Origin: Mycobacterium sp. NS-7484
GTDB lineage: Bacteria; Actinomycetota; Actinomycetes; Mycobacteriales; Mycobacteriaceae
Assembly (NCBI RefSeq): GCF_001953975.1
Contig: NZ_MBEJ01000028.1
Span: 124,001 to 188,000, forward strand
DNA: 64,000 bases
Direction of reading: 5' to 3'
Numbering within the stretch: position 1 is the first letter of the stretch; the number at the start of each line of letters is the position of its first letter. Below, piece after piece: positions 8,641 to 19,846 of this stretch. A program made the translations under genes and the position numbers. Below the pieces are notes generated by a model, which ran no database searches, was not told where the DNA came from, and was given only the letters and a program-made list of their open reading frames with translations.

Positions 8641-9927
8641 GTGAACAAAGACGACATGATCCTGATCAGCGTGGACGATCACATCGTCGAACCACCTGAC
8701 ATGTTCAAGAACCATCTGCCCAAGAAGTACGCCGACGAGGCACCCCGCCTGGTGCACAACCCCGACGGCAGCGACACCTGGCAGTTCCGCGATATCGTCA
8801 TCCCCAATGTTGCGCTCAACGCCGTGGCCGGCCGCCCCAAGGAGGAGTACGGCCTGGAACCGCAGGGCCTCGACGAGATCCGCAAGGGCTGCTACAACGT
8901 CGACGAGCGCGTCAAGGACATGAACGCCGGCGGCATCCTGGGCTCGATCTGCTTCCCGTCCTTCCCCGGATTCGCCGGGCGCCTGTTCGCCACCGAAGAC
9001 CCGGAGTTTTCGTTGGCTCTGGTCCAGGCCTACAACGACTGGCACATCGACGAGTGGTGCGGCGCGTACCCGGCCCGCTTCATTCCGATGGCGCTGCCGG
9101 TGATCTGGGATGCTGAAGCCTGCGCCGCCGAGGTACGTCGGGTGTCCAAGAAGGGTGTACACGCCCTGACGTTCACCGAGAACCCGGCCGCCATGGGTTA
9201 CCCCAGCTTCCACGACGACTACTGGACGCCGCTGTGGAAGGCGTTGTGCGACACCGACACCGTGCTCAACGTGCACATCGGATCGTCGGGCAAGCTGGCC
9301 ATCACCGCCCCCGACGCGCCGCTGGACGTGATGATCACCCTGCAGCCGATGAACATCGTGCAGGCCGCCGCAGACCTGTTGTGGTCCAAGCCGATCAAGG
9401 ACTATCCGGACCTGAAGATCGGGCTGTCCGAAGGCGGCACCGGTTGGATCCCGTACTTCCTGGAGCGCGTCGACCGTACATACGAGATGCACTCGACGTG
9501 GACCAAGCAGAACTTCGGCGGCAAGCTGCCCAGCGAGGTGTTCCGCGACCACTTCCTGACCTGCTTCATCTCCGATCCGGTCGGCGTGGCCCTGCGAGAC
9601 AAGATCGGTATCGACAACATCTGCTGGGAGGCCGACTACCCGCACAGCGACTCGATGTGGCCGGGCGCCCCCGAGGAGCTGTGGGAGGTGCTGACCGAGA
9701 ACAACGTGCCCGACGCGGACATCAACAAGATGACGCACGAGAACGCCATGCGCTGGTACTCGTTCGACCCGTTCACCCATATCTCACGCGAGCAGGCTAC
9801 CGTCGGCGCGCTACGTAAAGCCGCTGAGGGCCACGATGTTTCGATCCAGGCGCTGAGCCACCACGAACAGGGCACCCGCGGCGACGCCCTGCATGCGGCG
9901 GCCCGCGGAAACTCCGGTTCCGAGTAG
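8641..9927 (+). CDS. Amidohydrolase-2 (ACMSD-like) family metal-dependent hydrolase/decarboxylase
   Basis: A 428-residue TIM-barrel protein of the Amidohydro_2 group. The metal-binding start is SVDDHIVEPPDMF (a D-x-H variant), with later barrel residues in NVHIGSSGK (first metal His), GLSEGGTGWIPYFLERVD and the final acidic residue in CWEADYPHSDSMWP. Family members include decarboxylases and hydrolases of ring-cleavage products as well as amidases, so the reaction is open. It starts at GTG 8641 behind GGAGCG. It is the first of four such genes in the window (also 37479, 41678 and 44134) and is preceded by operator copy 1. A long palindrome separates its end from the convergent P450. Confidence 0.85.
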   Translation: MNKDDMILISVDDHIVEPPDMFKNHLPKKYADEAPRLVHNPDGSDTWQFRDIVIPNVALNAVAGRPKEEYGLEPQGLDEIRKGCYNVDERVKDMNAGGILGSICFPSFPGFAGRLFATEDPEFSLALVQAYNDWHIDEWCGAYPARFIPMALPVIWDAEACAAEVRRVSKKGVHALTFTENPAAMGYPSFHDDYWTPLWKALCDTDTVLNVHIGSSGKLAITAPDAPLDVMITLQPMNIVQAAADLLWSKPIKDYPDLKIGLSEGGTGWIPYFLERVDRTYEMHSTWTKQNFGGKLPSEVFRDHFLTCFISDPVGVALRDKIGIDNICWEADYPHSDSMWPGAPEELWEVLTENNVPDADINKMTHENAMRWYSFDPFTHISREQATVGALRKAAEGHDVSIQALSHHEQGTRGDALHAAARGNSGSE

Positions 9928-9944
9928 TCCCTTTCCCTGCCGAG

Positions 9945-9994
9945 CAGACATAAACCCGTACCTTCTCCGCCGAAAAGGTACGGGTTTATGTCTG
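9945..9994. repeat. Perfect 20-bp-arm palindrome between convergent genes (family member A)
   Basis: Arms at 9945-9964 and 9975-9994 are perfectly complementary (CAGACATAAACCCGTACCTT and its complement) around a 10-base loop. It lies between the stops of the amidohydrolase and the P450, so it can act as a two-way terminator or mRNA 3' stabiliser. There is no T-tract. It is related to the palindromes at 31840, 37415 and 39401; compared with 31840, AT/AT in the stem replaces GC/GC, so pairing is kept. Confidence 0.85.
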
Positions 9995-10003
9995 TTGGCG
10001 GGG

Positions 10004-11239
10004 CTATCTGAGCGAGTACCGCACCGGCAGGTGCTTGAGACCGCCGACGAACGTTGTGGCCATGTGCTGCGGTTCGCCGGCGAGTTCTGCCGAGCGCAAC
10101 CGCGGTAGCAGCTCGGAGAAGAAACTGTTGATCTCCAACCGGGCCAGCGCAGCGCCGAGACAGAAATGCACACCGTAGCCGAACGCGATGTGTCTGTTGG
10201 GATCTCGCCCGACGTCGAAGCGGAACGGGTCGACGAAGACGTCCTCGTCGCGGTTGCCCGAAACATACGACAGCAGCACCGACTCGCCCTTCGCAATACG
10301 TACACCGCGAATCTCGTAGTCCTGCTGCGCGGTGCGCATGAACTCCTTGACCGGTGTCGTCCACCGGACCATCTCCTCGACCGCCAGCGGCATCAGGCTC
10401 ATGTCGTTCTGCAGTCGGGCCAGCTGGTCGGGGTTTTGCAGCAGCGCGTGCATGCCACCCGAAATGCTGGCACTGCTGGTGTCGTGGCCGGCGGCGGCGA
10501 TGATCGCGTAGTAGGAGACCGTGTCGATATCGGACAGCGGCTCCCCGTTCAAGGTGGCGTTGGCGATCGTCGAGGCCAGGTCGTCGGTCGGATTCGCCCG
10601 ACGTGAGGCAGTCAATTCGGTGAAATACTGGAACATCTCGAGCAGTGCCATGCCCTGCTCTTCCATACTGGCGCCGCGCTTGAATTCGTCATCGTCGCTG
10701 CCGAACAGCTCCTGGGTGAGCTTGAGCATGAACGCAAAATCGGACTCGGGCACACCCAGCAGCGTCATGATCATATAGAGCGGATAGTTCACGGCGACCT
10801 GCTGCACGAAGTCGCATTCCGGCCCTTCATCGACCATCCGGTCGACGAATCGTTTGGCGAGTTCGTCAGCGCGATCCTTCAACGCGCGCATGGCCTTTGG
10901 CCGAAACCAGTTGGCTCCGATCGCCCGCAGATCGCGGTGCAGCGGGTCGTCGGTGTGGATCAACGTCCGGATGCCGATCGCGGCCTGCTGCTCGTCGGCC
11001 TCACGGGTGACCAGCACCGGGCGCGGCGAGTTGGTGAAGATGTCGTTGGCGCGCTCGATCTCCATGATGTCGGCGTGCTTGGTGATCGCCCAGAACGGCG
11101 CGTAGTCCGGCACGTCGACCCAGGACACCGGCGCGTTCGCGCGCAGGTGGGTCAGGGCCTGGTGGAATGTCACCTCATCGGTGTACGCCGACGGATCAGC
11201 GAACATCTTGGCGACATCGTCGACGGCGCGGACGGTCAT
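10004..11239 (-). CDS. Cytochrome P450
   Basis: A 411-residue soluble bacterial P450. The heme-binding loop is FGYGVHFCLGAALAR with the cysteine ligand at about residue 360, the I-helix oxygen-activation motif is AAAGHDTSSASISGG, and the K-helix ExxR is in AVEEMVRWT. It would hydroxylate a hydrophobic substrate using ferredoxin and reductase partners, none of which is adjacent. The frame is open to 11263, but ATG 11239 has a GAGGAG ribosome site and overlaps the stop of the upstream luciferase-like gene as ATGA, so the two are co-translated. No CYP family number can be assigned by eye. Confidence 0.92.
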   Translation of the reverse strand: MTVRAVDDVAKMFADPSAYTDEVTFHQALTHLRANAPVSWVDVPDYAPFWAITKHADIMEIERANDIFTNSPRPVLVTREADEQQAAIGIRTLIHTDDPLHRDLRAIGANWFRPKAMRALKDRADELAKRFVDRMVDEGPECDFVQQVAVNYPLYMIMTLLGVPESDFAFMLKLTQELFGSDDDEFKRGASMEEQGMALLEMFQYFTELTASRRANPTDDLASTIANATLNGEPLSDIDTVSYYAIIAAAGHDTSSASISGGMHALLQNPDQLARLQNDMSLMPLAVEEMVRWTTPVKEFMRTAQQDYEIRGVRIAKGESVLLSYVSGNRDEDVFVDPFRFDVGRDPNRHIAFGYGVHFCLGAALARLEINSFFSELLPRLRSAELAGEPQHMATTFVGGLKHLPVRYSLR

Positions 11240-12291
11240 ACGTTGCTCCTCACTGGCGGGCACTCGCGAAACTCCTGCAGCACCGCGTTGACGGTTTCCG
11301 GGGATACAGCGGCGGGAAAGCCGGGCAGCACGCGGTCGATGACGCCGTCACAGCGGCGCCGCAACGCCGCGGCCAATTCGGGGATCGGGGCCACGACGGC
11401 GAAGGCGCCCAGCACCTCGTCATCGATGAGTTCGCCCATCGCGTCCCACTCGCCGGCCAGCGACAGCCGGTGCAGTTCGGTGTGCAGATCTCCCCAGCCG
11501 TGCAGGTCGAGAACTTTGCGGTAGGCGGGTGTCGACCCGTAGAAGGCAAGCTGCTTGCGGGTCGCGACCGACGCCGCGGCCATCTCCTGCTCGTCGGCTC
11601 CGGTCACCAGGAACACCGGGCAGGACAGCTCGAAGTCACCACGGTCGCGTCCGCTGCGGTCCATCCCGCGCTGCAGCGCGACGGTGGTCACCTCGTCCAG
11701 GTAGCGGCGGGTGGTGAAGGCATGCGCAAGGAGTCCGTCGGCCACCTCACCGCACGCCTCGGTCATCAACTCACCGACCGCGGCCAGGAAGATCTTCGGG
11801 AACGGCAGCGCCGACGGTTCCGGGGTGAACATCGGCGTCATGATCTTATGGGTGTAGAACTCTCCCTCGAACCGAAGTTTGGTGCCGTCGCGCCAGCATT
11901 CCCAAATCGCCTGCAGCGCTTCGATGTATTCACGCATGCGGCGCGCCGGGTGACTCCACGGCATGCTGAACCGCTTTTCGATGTGCGGTTGGATCTGAGT
12001 GCCCAACCCGAGGATGAAACGTCCGCCGGAGTACGTCTGCAGGTCCCAGCCCAGTTGTGCCATCGTCATCGGATTGCGCGCGAAAGCCACGGCGATGCTG
12101 GTGCCGATTTGCATCCGCCGGGTGTGCTCGGCCGCCAACGTCAACGGCAGGAACGGGTCGTGGTTGATCTCGCCGGTCCAGCAGCCGTCGTAACCCTGCG
12201 CCTCCAACTCACGGGCGAGTTCTGGGACCTCGGCAAGTCGGCTCGGGATACCGCGGTCGATCTTCACAGCGCGAGCCGCCGAGTCGCTCAT
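11236..12291 (-). CDS. LLM-class F420-dependent oxidoreductase
   Basis: A luciferase-like (LLM) protein of 351 residues from ATG 12291; the frame also allows ATG 12333 (365 residues). The shorter start places the conserved VKIDRGIPSRLAEVPELAR near the N-terminus. Signature parts are GYDGCWTGEINHDPFLPL, GTSIAVAFARNPMTMAQLGW, GRFILGLGTQIQPH and PKIFLAAVG. In mycobacteria this group usually uses coenzyme F420 for hydride transfer; FMN use is possible. Its stop overlaps the P450 start (ATGA), pairing the two oxidation steps. The operator-like site at 12353-12371 lies upstream and is shared with the divergent carboxylase. Confidence 0.85.
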   Translation of the reverse strand: MSDSAARAVKIDRGIPSRLAEVPELARELEAQGYDGCWTGEINHDPFLPLTLAAEHTRRMQIGTSIAVAFARNPMTMAQLGWDLQTYSGGRFILGLGTQIQPHIEKRFSMPWSHPARRMREYIEALQAIWECWRDGTKLRFEGEFYTHKIMTPMFTPEPSALPFPKIFLAAVGELMTEACGEVADGLLAHAFTTRRYLDEVTTVALQRGMDRSGRDRGDFELSCPVFLVTGADEQEMAAASVATRKQLAFYGSTPAYRKVLDLHGWGDLHTELHRLSLAGEWDAMGELIDDEVLGAFAVVAPIPELAAALRRRCDGVIDRVLPGFPAAVSPETVNAVLQEFRECPPVRSNV

Positions 12292-12352
12292 CGGTGCCGC
12301 ATTCCTTTGCCAGTTGGTTCGATCATGTGCCATCCGACCACCTGATCGACGC

Positions 12353-12371
12353 TACAGTAAGCAATTCAGTA
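12353..12371. promoter_or_regulatory. Shared 19-bp operator, copy 2 (degenerate)
   Basis: TACAGTAAGCAATTCAGTA. It matches the spacing of the motif with one mismatch in each arm. It lies in the divergent gap between the luciferase-like/P450 operon and the carboxylase (start 12428), 56 bp from the latter. The right half with its next bases (TTCAGTATGG) is the same as in copy 3. Confidence 0.5.
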
Positions 12372-12427
12372 TGGTCAACGGCGGTAGGCTGAGCCCCCAG
12401 GGCACTGCACGACGAGTGAGGACAGCG

Positions 12428-15365
<2,938 letters not shown>

Positions 15366-15402
15366 CTATTGGCGTCAGACAGGAGATTGTGACGCATACC
15401 CC

Positions 15403-15421
15403 GGGCCTTGCCACAAGACCC
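15403..15421 (-). promoter_or_regulatory. Rifamycin-associated element (RAE)-like inverted repeat
   Basis: On the minus strand this reads GGGTCTTGTGGCAAGGCCC. The published 19-bp RAE consensus, as I recall it, is GGGGCTTGCGGCAAGGCCC, so 17 of 19 positions agree. RAEs occur upstream of rifamycin-inactivating genes (rph, arr, rgt, monooxygenase) in actinobacteria and are linked to rifamycin-induced expression. It lies 58 bp before the rox start. Confidence 0.8.
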
Positions 15422-15485
15422 CGGGTGCGCTATATGTTGAAAGTGGCAGGGAGCGGACGGCGCCCCTGCTCTTCTGTTTTCCGCG

Positions 15486-16532
15486 TCAGGATCGGGTTGC
15501 GCGGTACTCGGTGACGATCGGCTCGAGTTCGTCGGGGGTGGCTCCGTGCATGATGACGGCGTCGGCACCGTAGTCGAATTCTTTGCGGATGCGGTCGACA
15601 CATTGCCGCGCCGATCCGGTGGCTGAGGGCTCCAGCCACTCATCGGGGATCAGGGTCGCGATGTGCTCGATCTGCTCGGCGCTGGCCTTGTGGTCGATGC
15701 CGCCGGGAATCGACGTCACCACCGGATCCTCCCGGAACCGCTGCAGCACAGCCGGATCCCAGTTGTTGGTGCGCACCATCAAGTCACCGTAACCCTGTAG
15801 GTAGGTGGCGAGCCGGGCCACGGTCTTCTTGAGCCGCAATTCCTCGGGCAGGTGGTCACCCACCGTGGCGAAGCAGGACCACACCCGCACGCTGTCGGGA
15901 TCGCGTCCGGCCTGCTCGGCGGCGTCCTTGACGGTCTTGACGGCGCGCTGCAACGTCTCCGGGGTGAAATAGGTATGCAGGATGACGTCGTCGAACTCAC
16001 GCCCACCCAGGGCCAGCGTCTGAGGCCCGAAGGCCACGATGGCCAGCCGGATGTCCTCGTCGAAGTCGGGGTCGAGGAACAGCACCTGGTATTTCCCGAT
16101 CGGCCCGTCGTGGTTGAAGATCACCTCGCCGTGCCACAGCTTGCGCATGACCTGGGCAAAATCCTCCATCTGCGCGGTGGTCACCGCGGGCACACCGAAC
16201 GCGTTGTACATCGCCGCGATGCCGCGGCCGATGCCCAAGGTGAAACGTCCACGCGACAACCGGTGCATGGTGGTGGCCCAGGATCCGGTGATTAGTGGAT
16301 GGCGCGTGTTGTGATTCGTTGCGGCCGTGGCGATCTGCATGCGGTTCGTCACCGCGCAGGCGGCACCGACGAGCGAGGACGCCTCCTTGACGTTCCACCG
16401 CTCGGAGATGAACGCGGTGCCGAAGCCGAGTTCCTCACCGCGCCGGGCCTCGTCCATCAGGGTGGCCGGGCCCTCTCCCCCGGCGCCGGCCAGCAGGTAA
16501 TAGCCCAATTCATCGAGTACCGGTTCGGTCAT
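15486..16532 (-). CDS. LLM-class F420-dependent oxidoreductase (TIGR03857-like)
   Basis: A 348-residue luciferase-like protein. Visible parts are the N-terminal strand GYYLLAGAGGEGP, GFGTAFISERWNVKEASSL, IATAATNHNTRHPL, and GRFTLGIGRGIAAMYNAFG. These fit the mycobacterial F420-dependent group; the substrate is unknown. It is the last gene of a tight operon: APH-like gene (18093), NTF2-like gene (17002), then this gene. The start ATG 16532 lies in the last of three 32-bp tandem repeats that each carry a ribosome site and a start codon. Confidence 0.85.
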   Translation of the reverse strand: MTEPVLDELGYYLLAGAGGEGPATLMDEARRGEELGFGTAFISERWNVKEASSLVGAACAVTNRMQIATAATNHNTRHPLITGSWATTMHRLSRGRFTLGIGRGIAAMYNAFGVPAVTTAQMEDFAQVMRKLWHGEVIFNHDGPIGKYQVLFLDPDFDEDIRLAIVAFGPQTLALGGREFDDVILHTYFTPETLQRAVKTVKDAAEQAGRDPDSVRVWSCFATVGDHLPEELRLKKTVARLATYLQGYGDLMVRTNNWDPAVLQRFREDPVVTSIPGGIDHKASAEQIEHIATLIPDEWLEPSATGSARQCVDRIRKEFDYGADAVIMHGATPDELEPIVTEYRATRS

Positions 16533-16620
16533 TTCGACTCCTCGCGCAAGCGCTCGTCGGTCATTTCGACTCCTCGCGCAAGCGCTCGTCGGTCATTTCG
16601 GCTCCTCGCGCAAGCGCTCG
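16525..16620 (-). repeat. Three tandem 32-bp repeats carrying ribosome site and start codon
   Basis: Copies occupy 16525-16556, 16557-16588 and 16589-16620; the first two are identical and the third differs by one base. On the minus strand each unit contains GAGGAG followed by ATGACCGA. Read in that direction the array creates three 11-codon ORFs in series. It sits exactly between the NTF2-like gene and the luciferase-like gene. There are no spacers between copies. Confidence 0.95.
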
Positions 16621-16628
16621 TCGGTCAC
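16529..16628 (-). other. Three tandem mini-ORFs linked by stop/start overlaps
   Basis: Mini-ORF 1 (16628-16593) starts at a GTG overlapping the stop of the NTF2-like gene as GTGA and encodes MTDERLREEPK. Mini-ORF 2 (16596-16561) and mini-ORF 3 (16564-16529) each encode MTDERLREESK. The TGA of each overlaps the ATG of the next as ATGA, and the last overlaps the start of the luciferase-like gene. Each carries its own GAGGAG ribosome site for the next start. They may be translated relay peptides that pass ribosomes along, or only a by-product of repeat expansion. Confidence 0.55.
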
Positions 16629-17002
16629 GCCCAAACTCCTTGCTTATAACCACAATTCCACACCTCGGTAATCCGACCGCCGACCACCCGGAAGATCTCC
16701 ATGCTGCTGATCGTCATGGCGTTGCCGTCGGGGAACGTCATCGGTGATTCGTAGACGATAGCCACGTGTTGGCCGTCGTCGCCGGCGATCACCAGCTTGA
16801 GGTCGAAACGAATGGTTTCGAACATCGCCCAGTGGTCGATGATGCGCTGCACGGCCTGCCGGTGGGTGAGAGTCTGCGCTTCACCGACGTCGTGGCGAAT
16901 CACGGTGTCGCCCATCAGTTCTTCGGCCAGTACAAAGTCACGCTTGTTCCACACCACGAGGTTGTACAGCTCGACGACGTCGCGCGCGGTGCGGGCGGTC
17001 AT
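16625..17002 (-). CDS. NTF2-like/SnoaL-fold protein
   Basis: A 125-residue small alpha+beta-barrel protein: TARDVVELYNLVVWNKRDF, GDTVIRHDVGEAQTL, FDLKLVIAGDDGQHVAIVYES and GGRITEVWNCGYKQG are typical of the SnoaL/NTF2 fold. Members act as isomerases, hydrolases or ligand binders; no specific function can be read. Although the frame is open to 17101, ATG 17002 overlaps the APH-like stop as ATGA and is the likely start. Its own stop overlaps the GTG of the first mini-ORF. Confidence 0.8.
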   Translation of the reverse strand: MTARTARDVVELYNLVVWNKRDFVLAEELMGDTVIRHDVGEAQTLTHRQAVQRIIDHWAMFETIRFDLKLVIAGDDGQHVAIVYESPMTFPDGNAMTISSMEIFRVVGGRITEVWNCGYKQGVWA

Positions 17003-18093
17003 ACGAAGACCTCGAGGGCGTCGATCTCGTCGACACATGCCACCGCGCGGTCCACCAGGGTCAGGCACAACGCGCGGGACCGGTCCGGCATCGCCTCCCA
17101 ACCGACCAGCGTGATGACCGGAAGCACCATTAGATACGCCACGGCGAAGCGGTAGTGCCGCCAGGCTTCGTCAAACCGGTAGTCCGTCACCCCGTGAGCC
17201 TGCAACCGGCCCAGGTACTCGCGCACCAGCGCTTGGTCATTGTCCCGCCGCACCTCGGTGGGCAGGCCCTGGCTCACCAGATAGCCGATGTCGGCCGCCC
17301 CCGCACCATGGCTGGTGAACTGAAAATCCACCACCTTCAAGCGATCTCCGTCGAAGAACATGTTGTCGGCGCGGATGTCGCCGTGGAGCAGCATCGTGCG
17401 TTCGGTGAAGGCCGCCAGCGCCTGCGGGGCCAGTTCGGCGAACCGCTCGGCGAAGCGGGCCACCGCGGCGGGTACTGGCTGCGACGAATGTTCGCGGTAC
17501 ACCTGCCAACCCATCCCGAAGACCGGCAGGAACAGGTCGCGGGCCATGGGCGTGTCCAGGCTGGGAAATTCGTCGACCACCACCGGGTCGGCCTCGGTGA
17601 CCGACCACGCGTGCAGCCCGGCGAGCTCACCGATGGCGATACGGGCCCGGTCCAGCGACAGCCCGGCCAGGTGGTCCGCATTGACCCAGTCTTGAAGGTC
17701 TTCCATGACCAGCACGAAGTCGACGGAGCCCTCGTCCATGCGGGCGGTGTACACGTGCGGGGTGGCCATCGGTGCGTGGCCGGCCACCCGCTGATAGAAC
17801 GCGAGTTCACGACGGTAGCCACCGAGCAGGTCCATGGCGCCGCGAGCTTCGGATTGCGCGGCAAGCTTGACGATCAGCGTGGCCGGGACGTCATTCCCGT
17901 CCAGGTGCAGGCGGTACAGCAGGGATGAAAACCCGCTGTCCATTGCGATCTGCTCGGCACGCAGCCCGGTCACGGTCGCCGAGTCAGGCAGGGCGGAATC
18001 GGCCCGCAGCACCTCGGTCAGCCAGTCGACGGTCACCTCGTCGATGCCGGTGGGTATCCGTGCGGGATCCGAGGCTTGGACGTAGGCCACCAT
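16999..18093 (-). CDS. Aminoglycoside phosphotransferase-fold (APH/choline kinase-like) protein
   Basis: A 364-residue protein kinase-like fold. The nucleotide/Lys region is PATLIVKLAAQS, the catalytic loop is MLLHGDIRADNMFF and the metal-binding motif is LKVVDFQF, so the catalytic Asp and Asn are present. Members phosphorylate small alcohols such as aminoglycosides, macrolides, choline or acyl-CoA-type substrates; the operon with NTF2-like and LLM genes speaks for a metabolic substrate rather than a drug, but a link to the adjacent rox gene cannot be excluded. ATG 18093 has the ribosome site GGGAGCG; the GTG at 18120 would lie inside the TetR operator. Confidence 0.82.
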   Translation of the reverse strand: MVAYVQASDPARIPTGIDEVTVDWLTEVLRADSALPDSATVTGLRAEQIAMDSGFSSLLYRLHLDGNDVPATLIVKLAAQSEARGAMDLLGGYRRELAFYQRVAGHAPMATPHVYTARMDEGSVDFVLVMEDLQDWVNADHLAGLSLDRARIAIGELAGLHAWSVTEADPVVVDEFPSLDTPMARDLFLPVFGMGWQVYREHSSQPVPAAVARFAERFAELAPQALAAFTERTMLLHGDIRADNMFFDGDRLKVVDFQFTSHGAGAADIGYLVSQGLPTEVRRDNDQALVREYLGRLQAHGVTDYRFDEAWRHYRFAVAYLMVLPVITLVGWEAMPDRSRALCLTLVDRAVACVDEIDALEVFV

Positions 18094-18115
18094 CGCGCTC
18101 CCGGGTGAATTATTT

Positions 18116-18148
18116 GACACTGAACAAACAACATAATTGTTCAGTGTC
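18116..18148. promoter_or_regulatory. Inverted repeat in the APH/TetR divergent promoter (TetR operator)
   Basis: Perfect 12-bp arms, GACACTGAACAA at 18116-18127 and its complement at 18137-18148, with 9 bases between. It fills the gap between the APH-like gene and the TetR gene at 18158. This is the classic place for a TetR protein to repress both its own gene and the divergent operon (inference). The sequence is unrelated to the 19-bp motif. Confidence 0.8.
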
Positions 18149-18157
18149 TAATATGCA

Positions 18158-18769
18158 ATGGTGCCTTCGCCTGAGCGCGGGTTGACCCAACCGCAACGAG
18201 TCGAGATGTCCAGTCAGCGGCTTCTGCAGGCCGCCGCTCAGCTCATCGTCGAAAAAGGCTGGGAAGCAACGACTGCCGCCGAGATCGGTCGCCGCGCCGG
18301 TTACAGCCGGGCGATGGTGCACGCCCGGTACGGGAGCAAGGACGCCATCCTGGAGGCGTTCCAGCAGACCTACGTGACGCGCCTGAATCCCGACCCCGAA
18401 CCGGGCGATACCGGCCTGCAGCAGGTGCTCGCACATTTCGATCGGATCGAGGAGATCCACTCCCAGGACCCGGCACTCATGCGGGCCATGTTCGTCTCGG
18501 CATTCGAGGCGGTCAAGACCACCTCCCCGCTCCGCGACGCCGTTCGGACTCAATTGCGCGGCGCCGCGGGCAAAATCGACGCGGGATTGCGCACCGGCAT
18601 CGAAGACGGATCGATCCGGCCCGACATCGACCTCGAGATCGCCCAGCAGGACATCACCGGCTCGGTGTTCGGCATCGCCTACCACTGGGTGGTGCTGCCC
18701 GAAGATCTCGATCTGCCGAACGAGCTGAACCGGGTTCGACGCCGGATCACGTCAACCTATGGAACGTAA
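18158..18769 (+). CDS. TetR-family transcriptional regulator
   Basis: A 203-residue TetR protein. The N-terminal helix-turn-helix is LLQAAAQLIVEKGWEATTAA then EIGRRAGYSRAMVHARYGSK; the C-terminal domain (about 80-195) is helical and would bind the inducer. The start is ATG 18158, only 9 bp after the inverted repeat and without a good ribosome site, so the message could be leaderless. It likely controls the divergent APH/NTF2-like/LLM operon. Its end overlaps the convergent hydrolase gene by 18 bp. Confidence 0.88.
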   Translation: MVPSPERGLTQPQRVEMSSQRLLQAAAQLIVEKGWEATTAAEIGRRAGYSRAMVHARYGSKDAILEAFQQTYVTRLNPDPEPGDTGLQQVLAHFDRIEEIHSQDPALMRAMFVSAFEAVKTTSPLRDAVRTQLRGAAGKIDAGLRTGIEDGSIRPDIDLEIAQQDITGSVFGIAYHWVVLPEDLDLPNELNRVRRRITSTYGT

Positions 18770-19846
18770 CGGCTCGAGAAATCGCATCGTGGCGTCCCAC
18801 ACTTGCCGCGAAAACAGATGCCCTACGTGACTACCGTCGTGCCAGTGCAGTTCACCACCCCACCGCTCGTGCAGGGCCACAGCTGAGGTCCGCATGGCCA
18901 TCTGGTCGTGCCAGGCGCCCACGATGAGCCGACGGTCGGCCTGCGGCATGGTGGCGAGGGGATCGATCACCGAGGTCAGCGCCGCCACGACGTCGGACTG
19001 CAGTAGCGTGCCGGCCTCCCGTCCGGCGGTGCCCCAACGGCCCAGGTGCAGCCCGATCATCGCGTTGAGCCCGAGAATCGGCGTGTAGACCGCGACCGCC
19101 CCCACACGCGGTTCCAGGTGTGAAACCAGTGCGGCCACAGCACTTCCCAGCGACAGACCGGCGACCATGATCGACGACCCCTGCGGTTCCAACCAGCCGA
19201 TCAGTGCCCGCACTTCCGAGACGGCCCGCATCATGCCGGCCACGTTGGCCAGCGGATCGCGGGCGGGATACTCCGGCCAGGACCGGCGACGCGGCCCGTG
19301 GCCGGGCTGCACCGGCAGCGCCACGTTGAATCCGAGTTCGTCCAGCTGGCGCACCCGGGCTACGAGCAGATCCATCGAATCGCCCTGTCCCGCGCCGTGC
19401 ACCCAGATCACCCAGGGCCGGGTGACCTCACCACGGCGATACAGCCGCACCCTGCCGGTCGCTGCACCGCCGTGTCCATCGGCCAGCACAGAAGCCGGAA
19501 GTGCGGGCTCATGGTCGAAGATCAGCTCGTCGAACATCAAGGCACCGAAGCGGCGCGGCCGAATGTATTTGACCTCCAACGCCTCAGGACACGCGTGGGC
19601 GCCATCGATACCCAGCGTGGCCAGTTCGTTGGCGGCGCGCCGATAGTCATCCAGCGGCCGCGGCAATTGTGGCGGAGGGCCGGTCAGCGTCATACCGGTG
19701 ACCACGAGTTCGTCGAGGGTCACTTCACCGAGCTGACGCAGACCGGTCAGCGACAATGCGCGCCAGTCGCCGGCACTGGCCAAGGCGCTGACCGAGCGCG
19801 GCAGCACCCCACCGAGTTCCCAGGCGATCCTGGCGGCCCTAGGCAA
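18752..19846 (-). CDS. Alpha/beta hydrolase
   Basis: A protein of about 364 residues. The hydrolase core has the oxyanion region PWVIWVHGAGQGDSMDLL, the nucleophile elbow VAGLSLGSAVAAL, a late acid region in RLIVGAWHDQM and the catalytic His in DGSHVGHLFSRQ. An N-terminal cap of about 120 residues precedes the core, and the overall plan recalls the DUF2048/ABHD18-type group. The start is uncertain: TTG 19846 overlaps the upstream monooxygenase by 8 bp, while GTG 19807 would give a shorter protein. Following a BVMO, it could hydrolyse the ester or lactone product (inference from context). Confidence 0.78.
   Translation of the reverse strand: MPRAARIAWELGGVLPRSVSALASAGDWRALSLTGLRQLGEVTLDELVVTGMTLTGPPPQLPRPLDDYRRAANELATLGIDGAHACPEALEVKYIRPRRFGALMFDELIFDHEPALPASVLADGHGGAATGRVRLYRRGEVTRPWVIWVHGAGQGDSMDLLVARVRQLDELGFNVALPVQPGHGPRRRSWPEYPARDPLANVAGMMRAVSEVRALIGWLEPQGSSIMVAGLSLGSAVAALVSHLEPRVGAVAVYTPILGLNAMIGLHLGRWGTAGREAGTLLQSDVVAALTSVIDPLATMPQADRRLIVGAWHDQMAMRTSAVALHERWGGELHWHDGSHVGHLFSRQVWDATMRFLEPLRSIG

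Noticed and set aside
9945..9994. Classical Rho-independent terminator
   Set aside because: The hairpin is perfect but no run of T follows on either strand; therefore it is recorded as a palindromic repeat with possible terminator function.
12314..12427. Extended start of the carboxyltransferase at 12314
   Set aside because: The extension would cover the divergent promoter and operator-like site, and ATG 12428 has a good ribosome site and the family-typical N-terminus.
16525..16620. Possible CRISPR or integration site
   Set aside because: The three copies are directly adjacent, have no spacers and lie at the start of a coding gene; no integrase or transposase is nearby.
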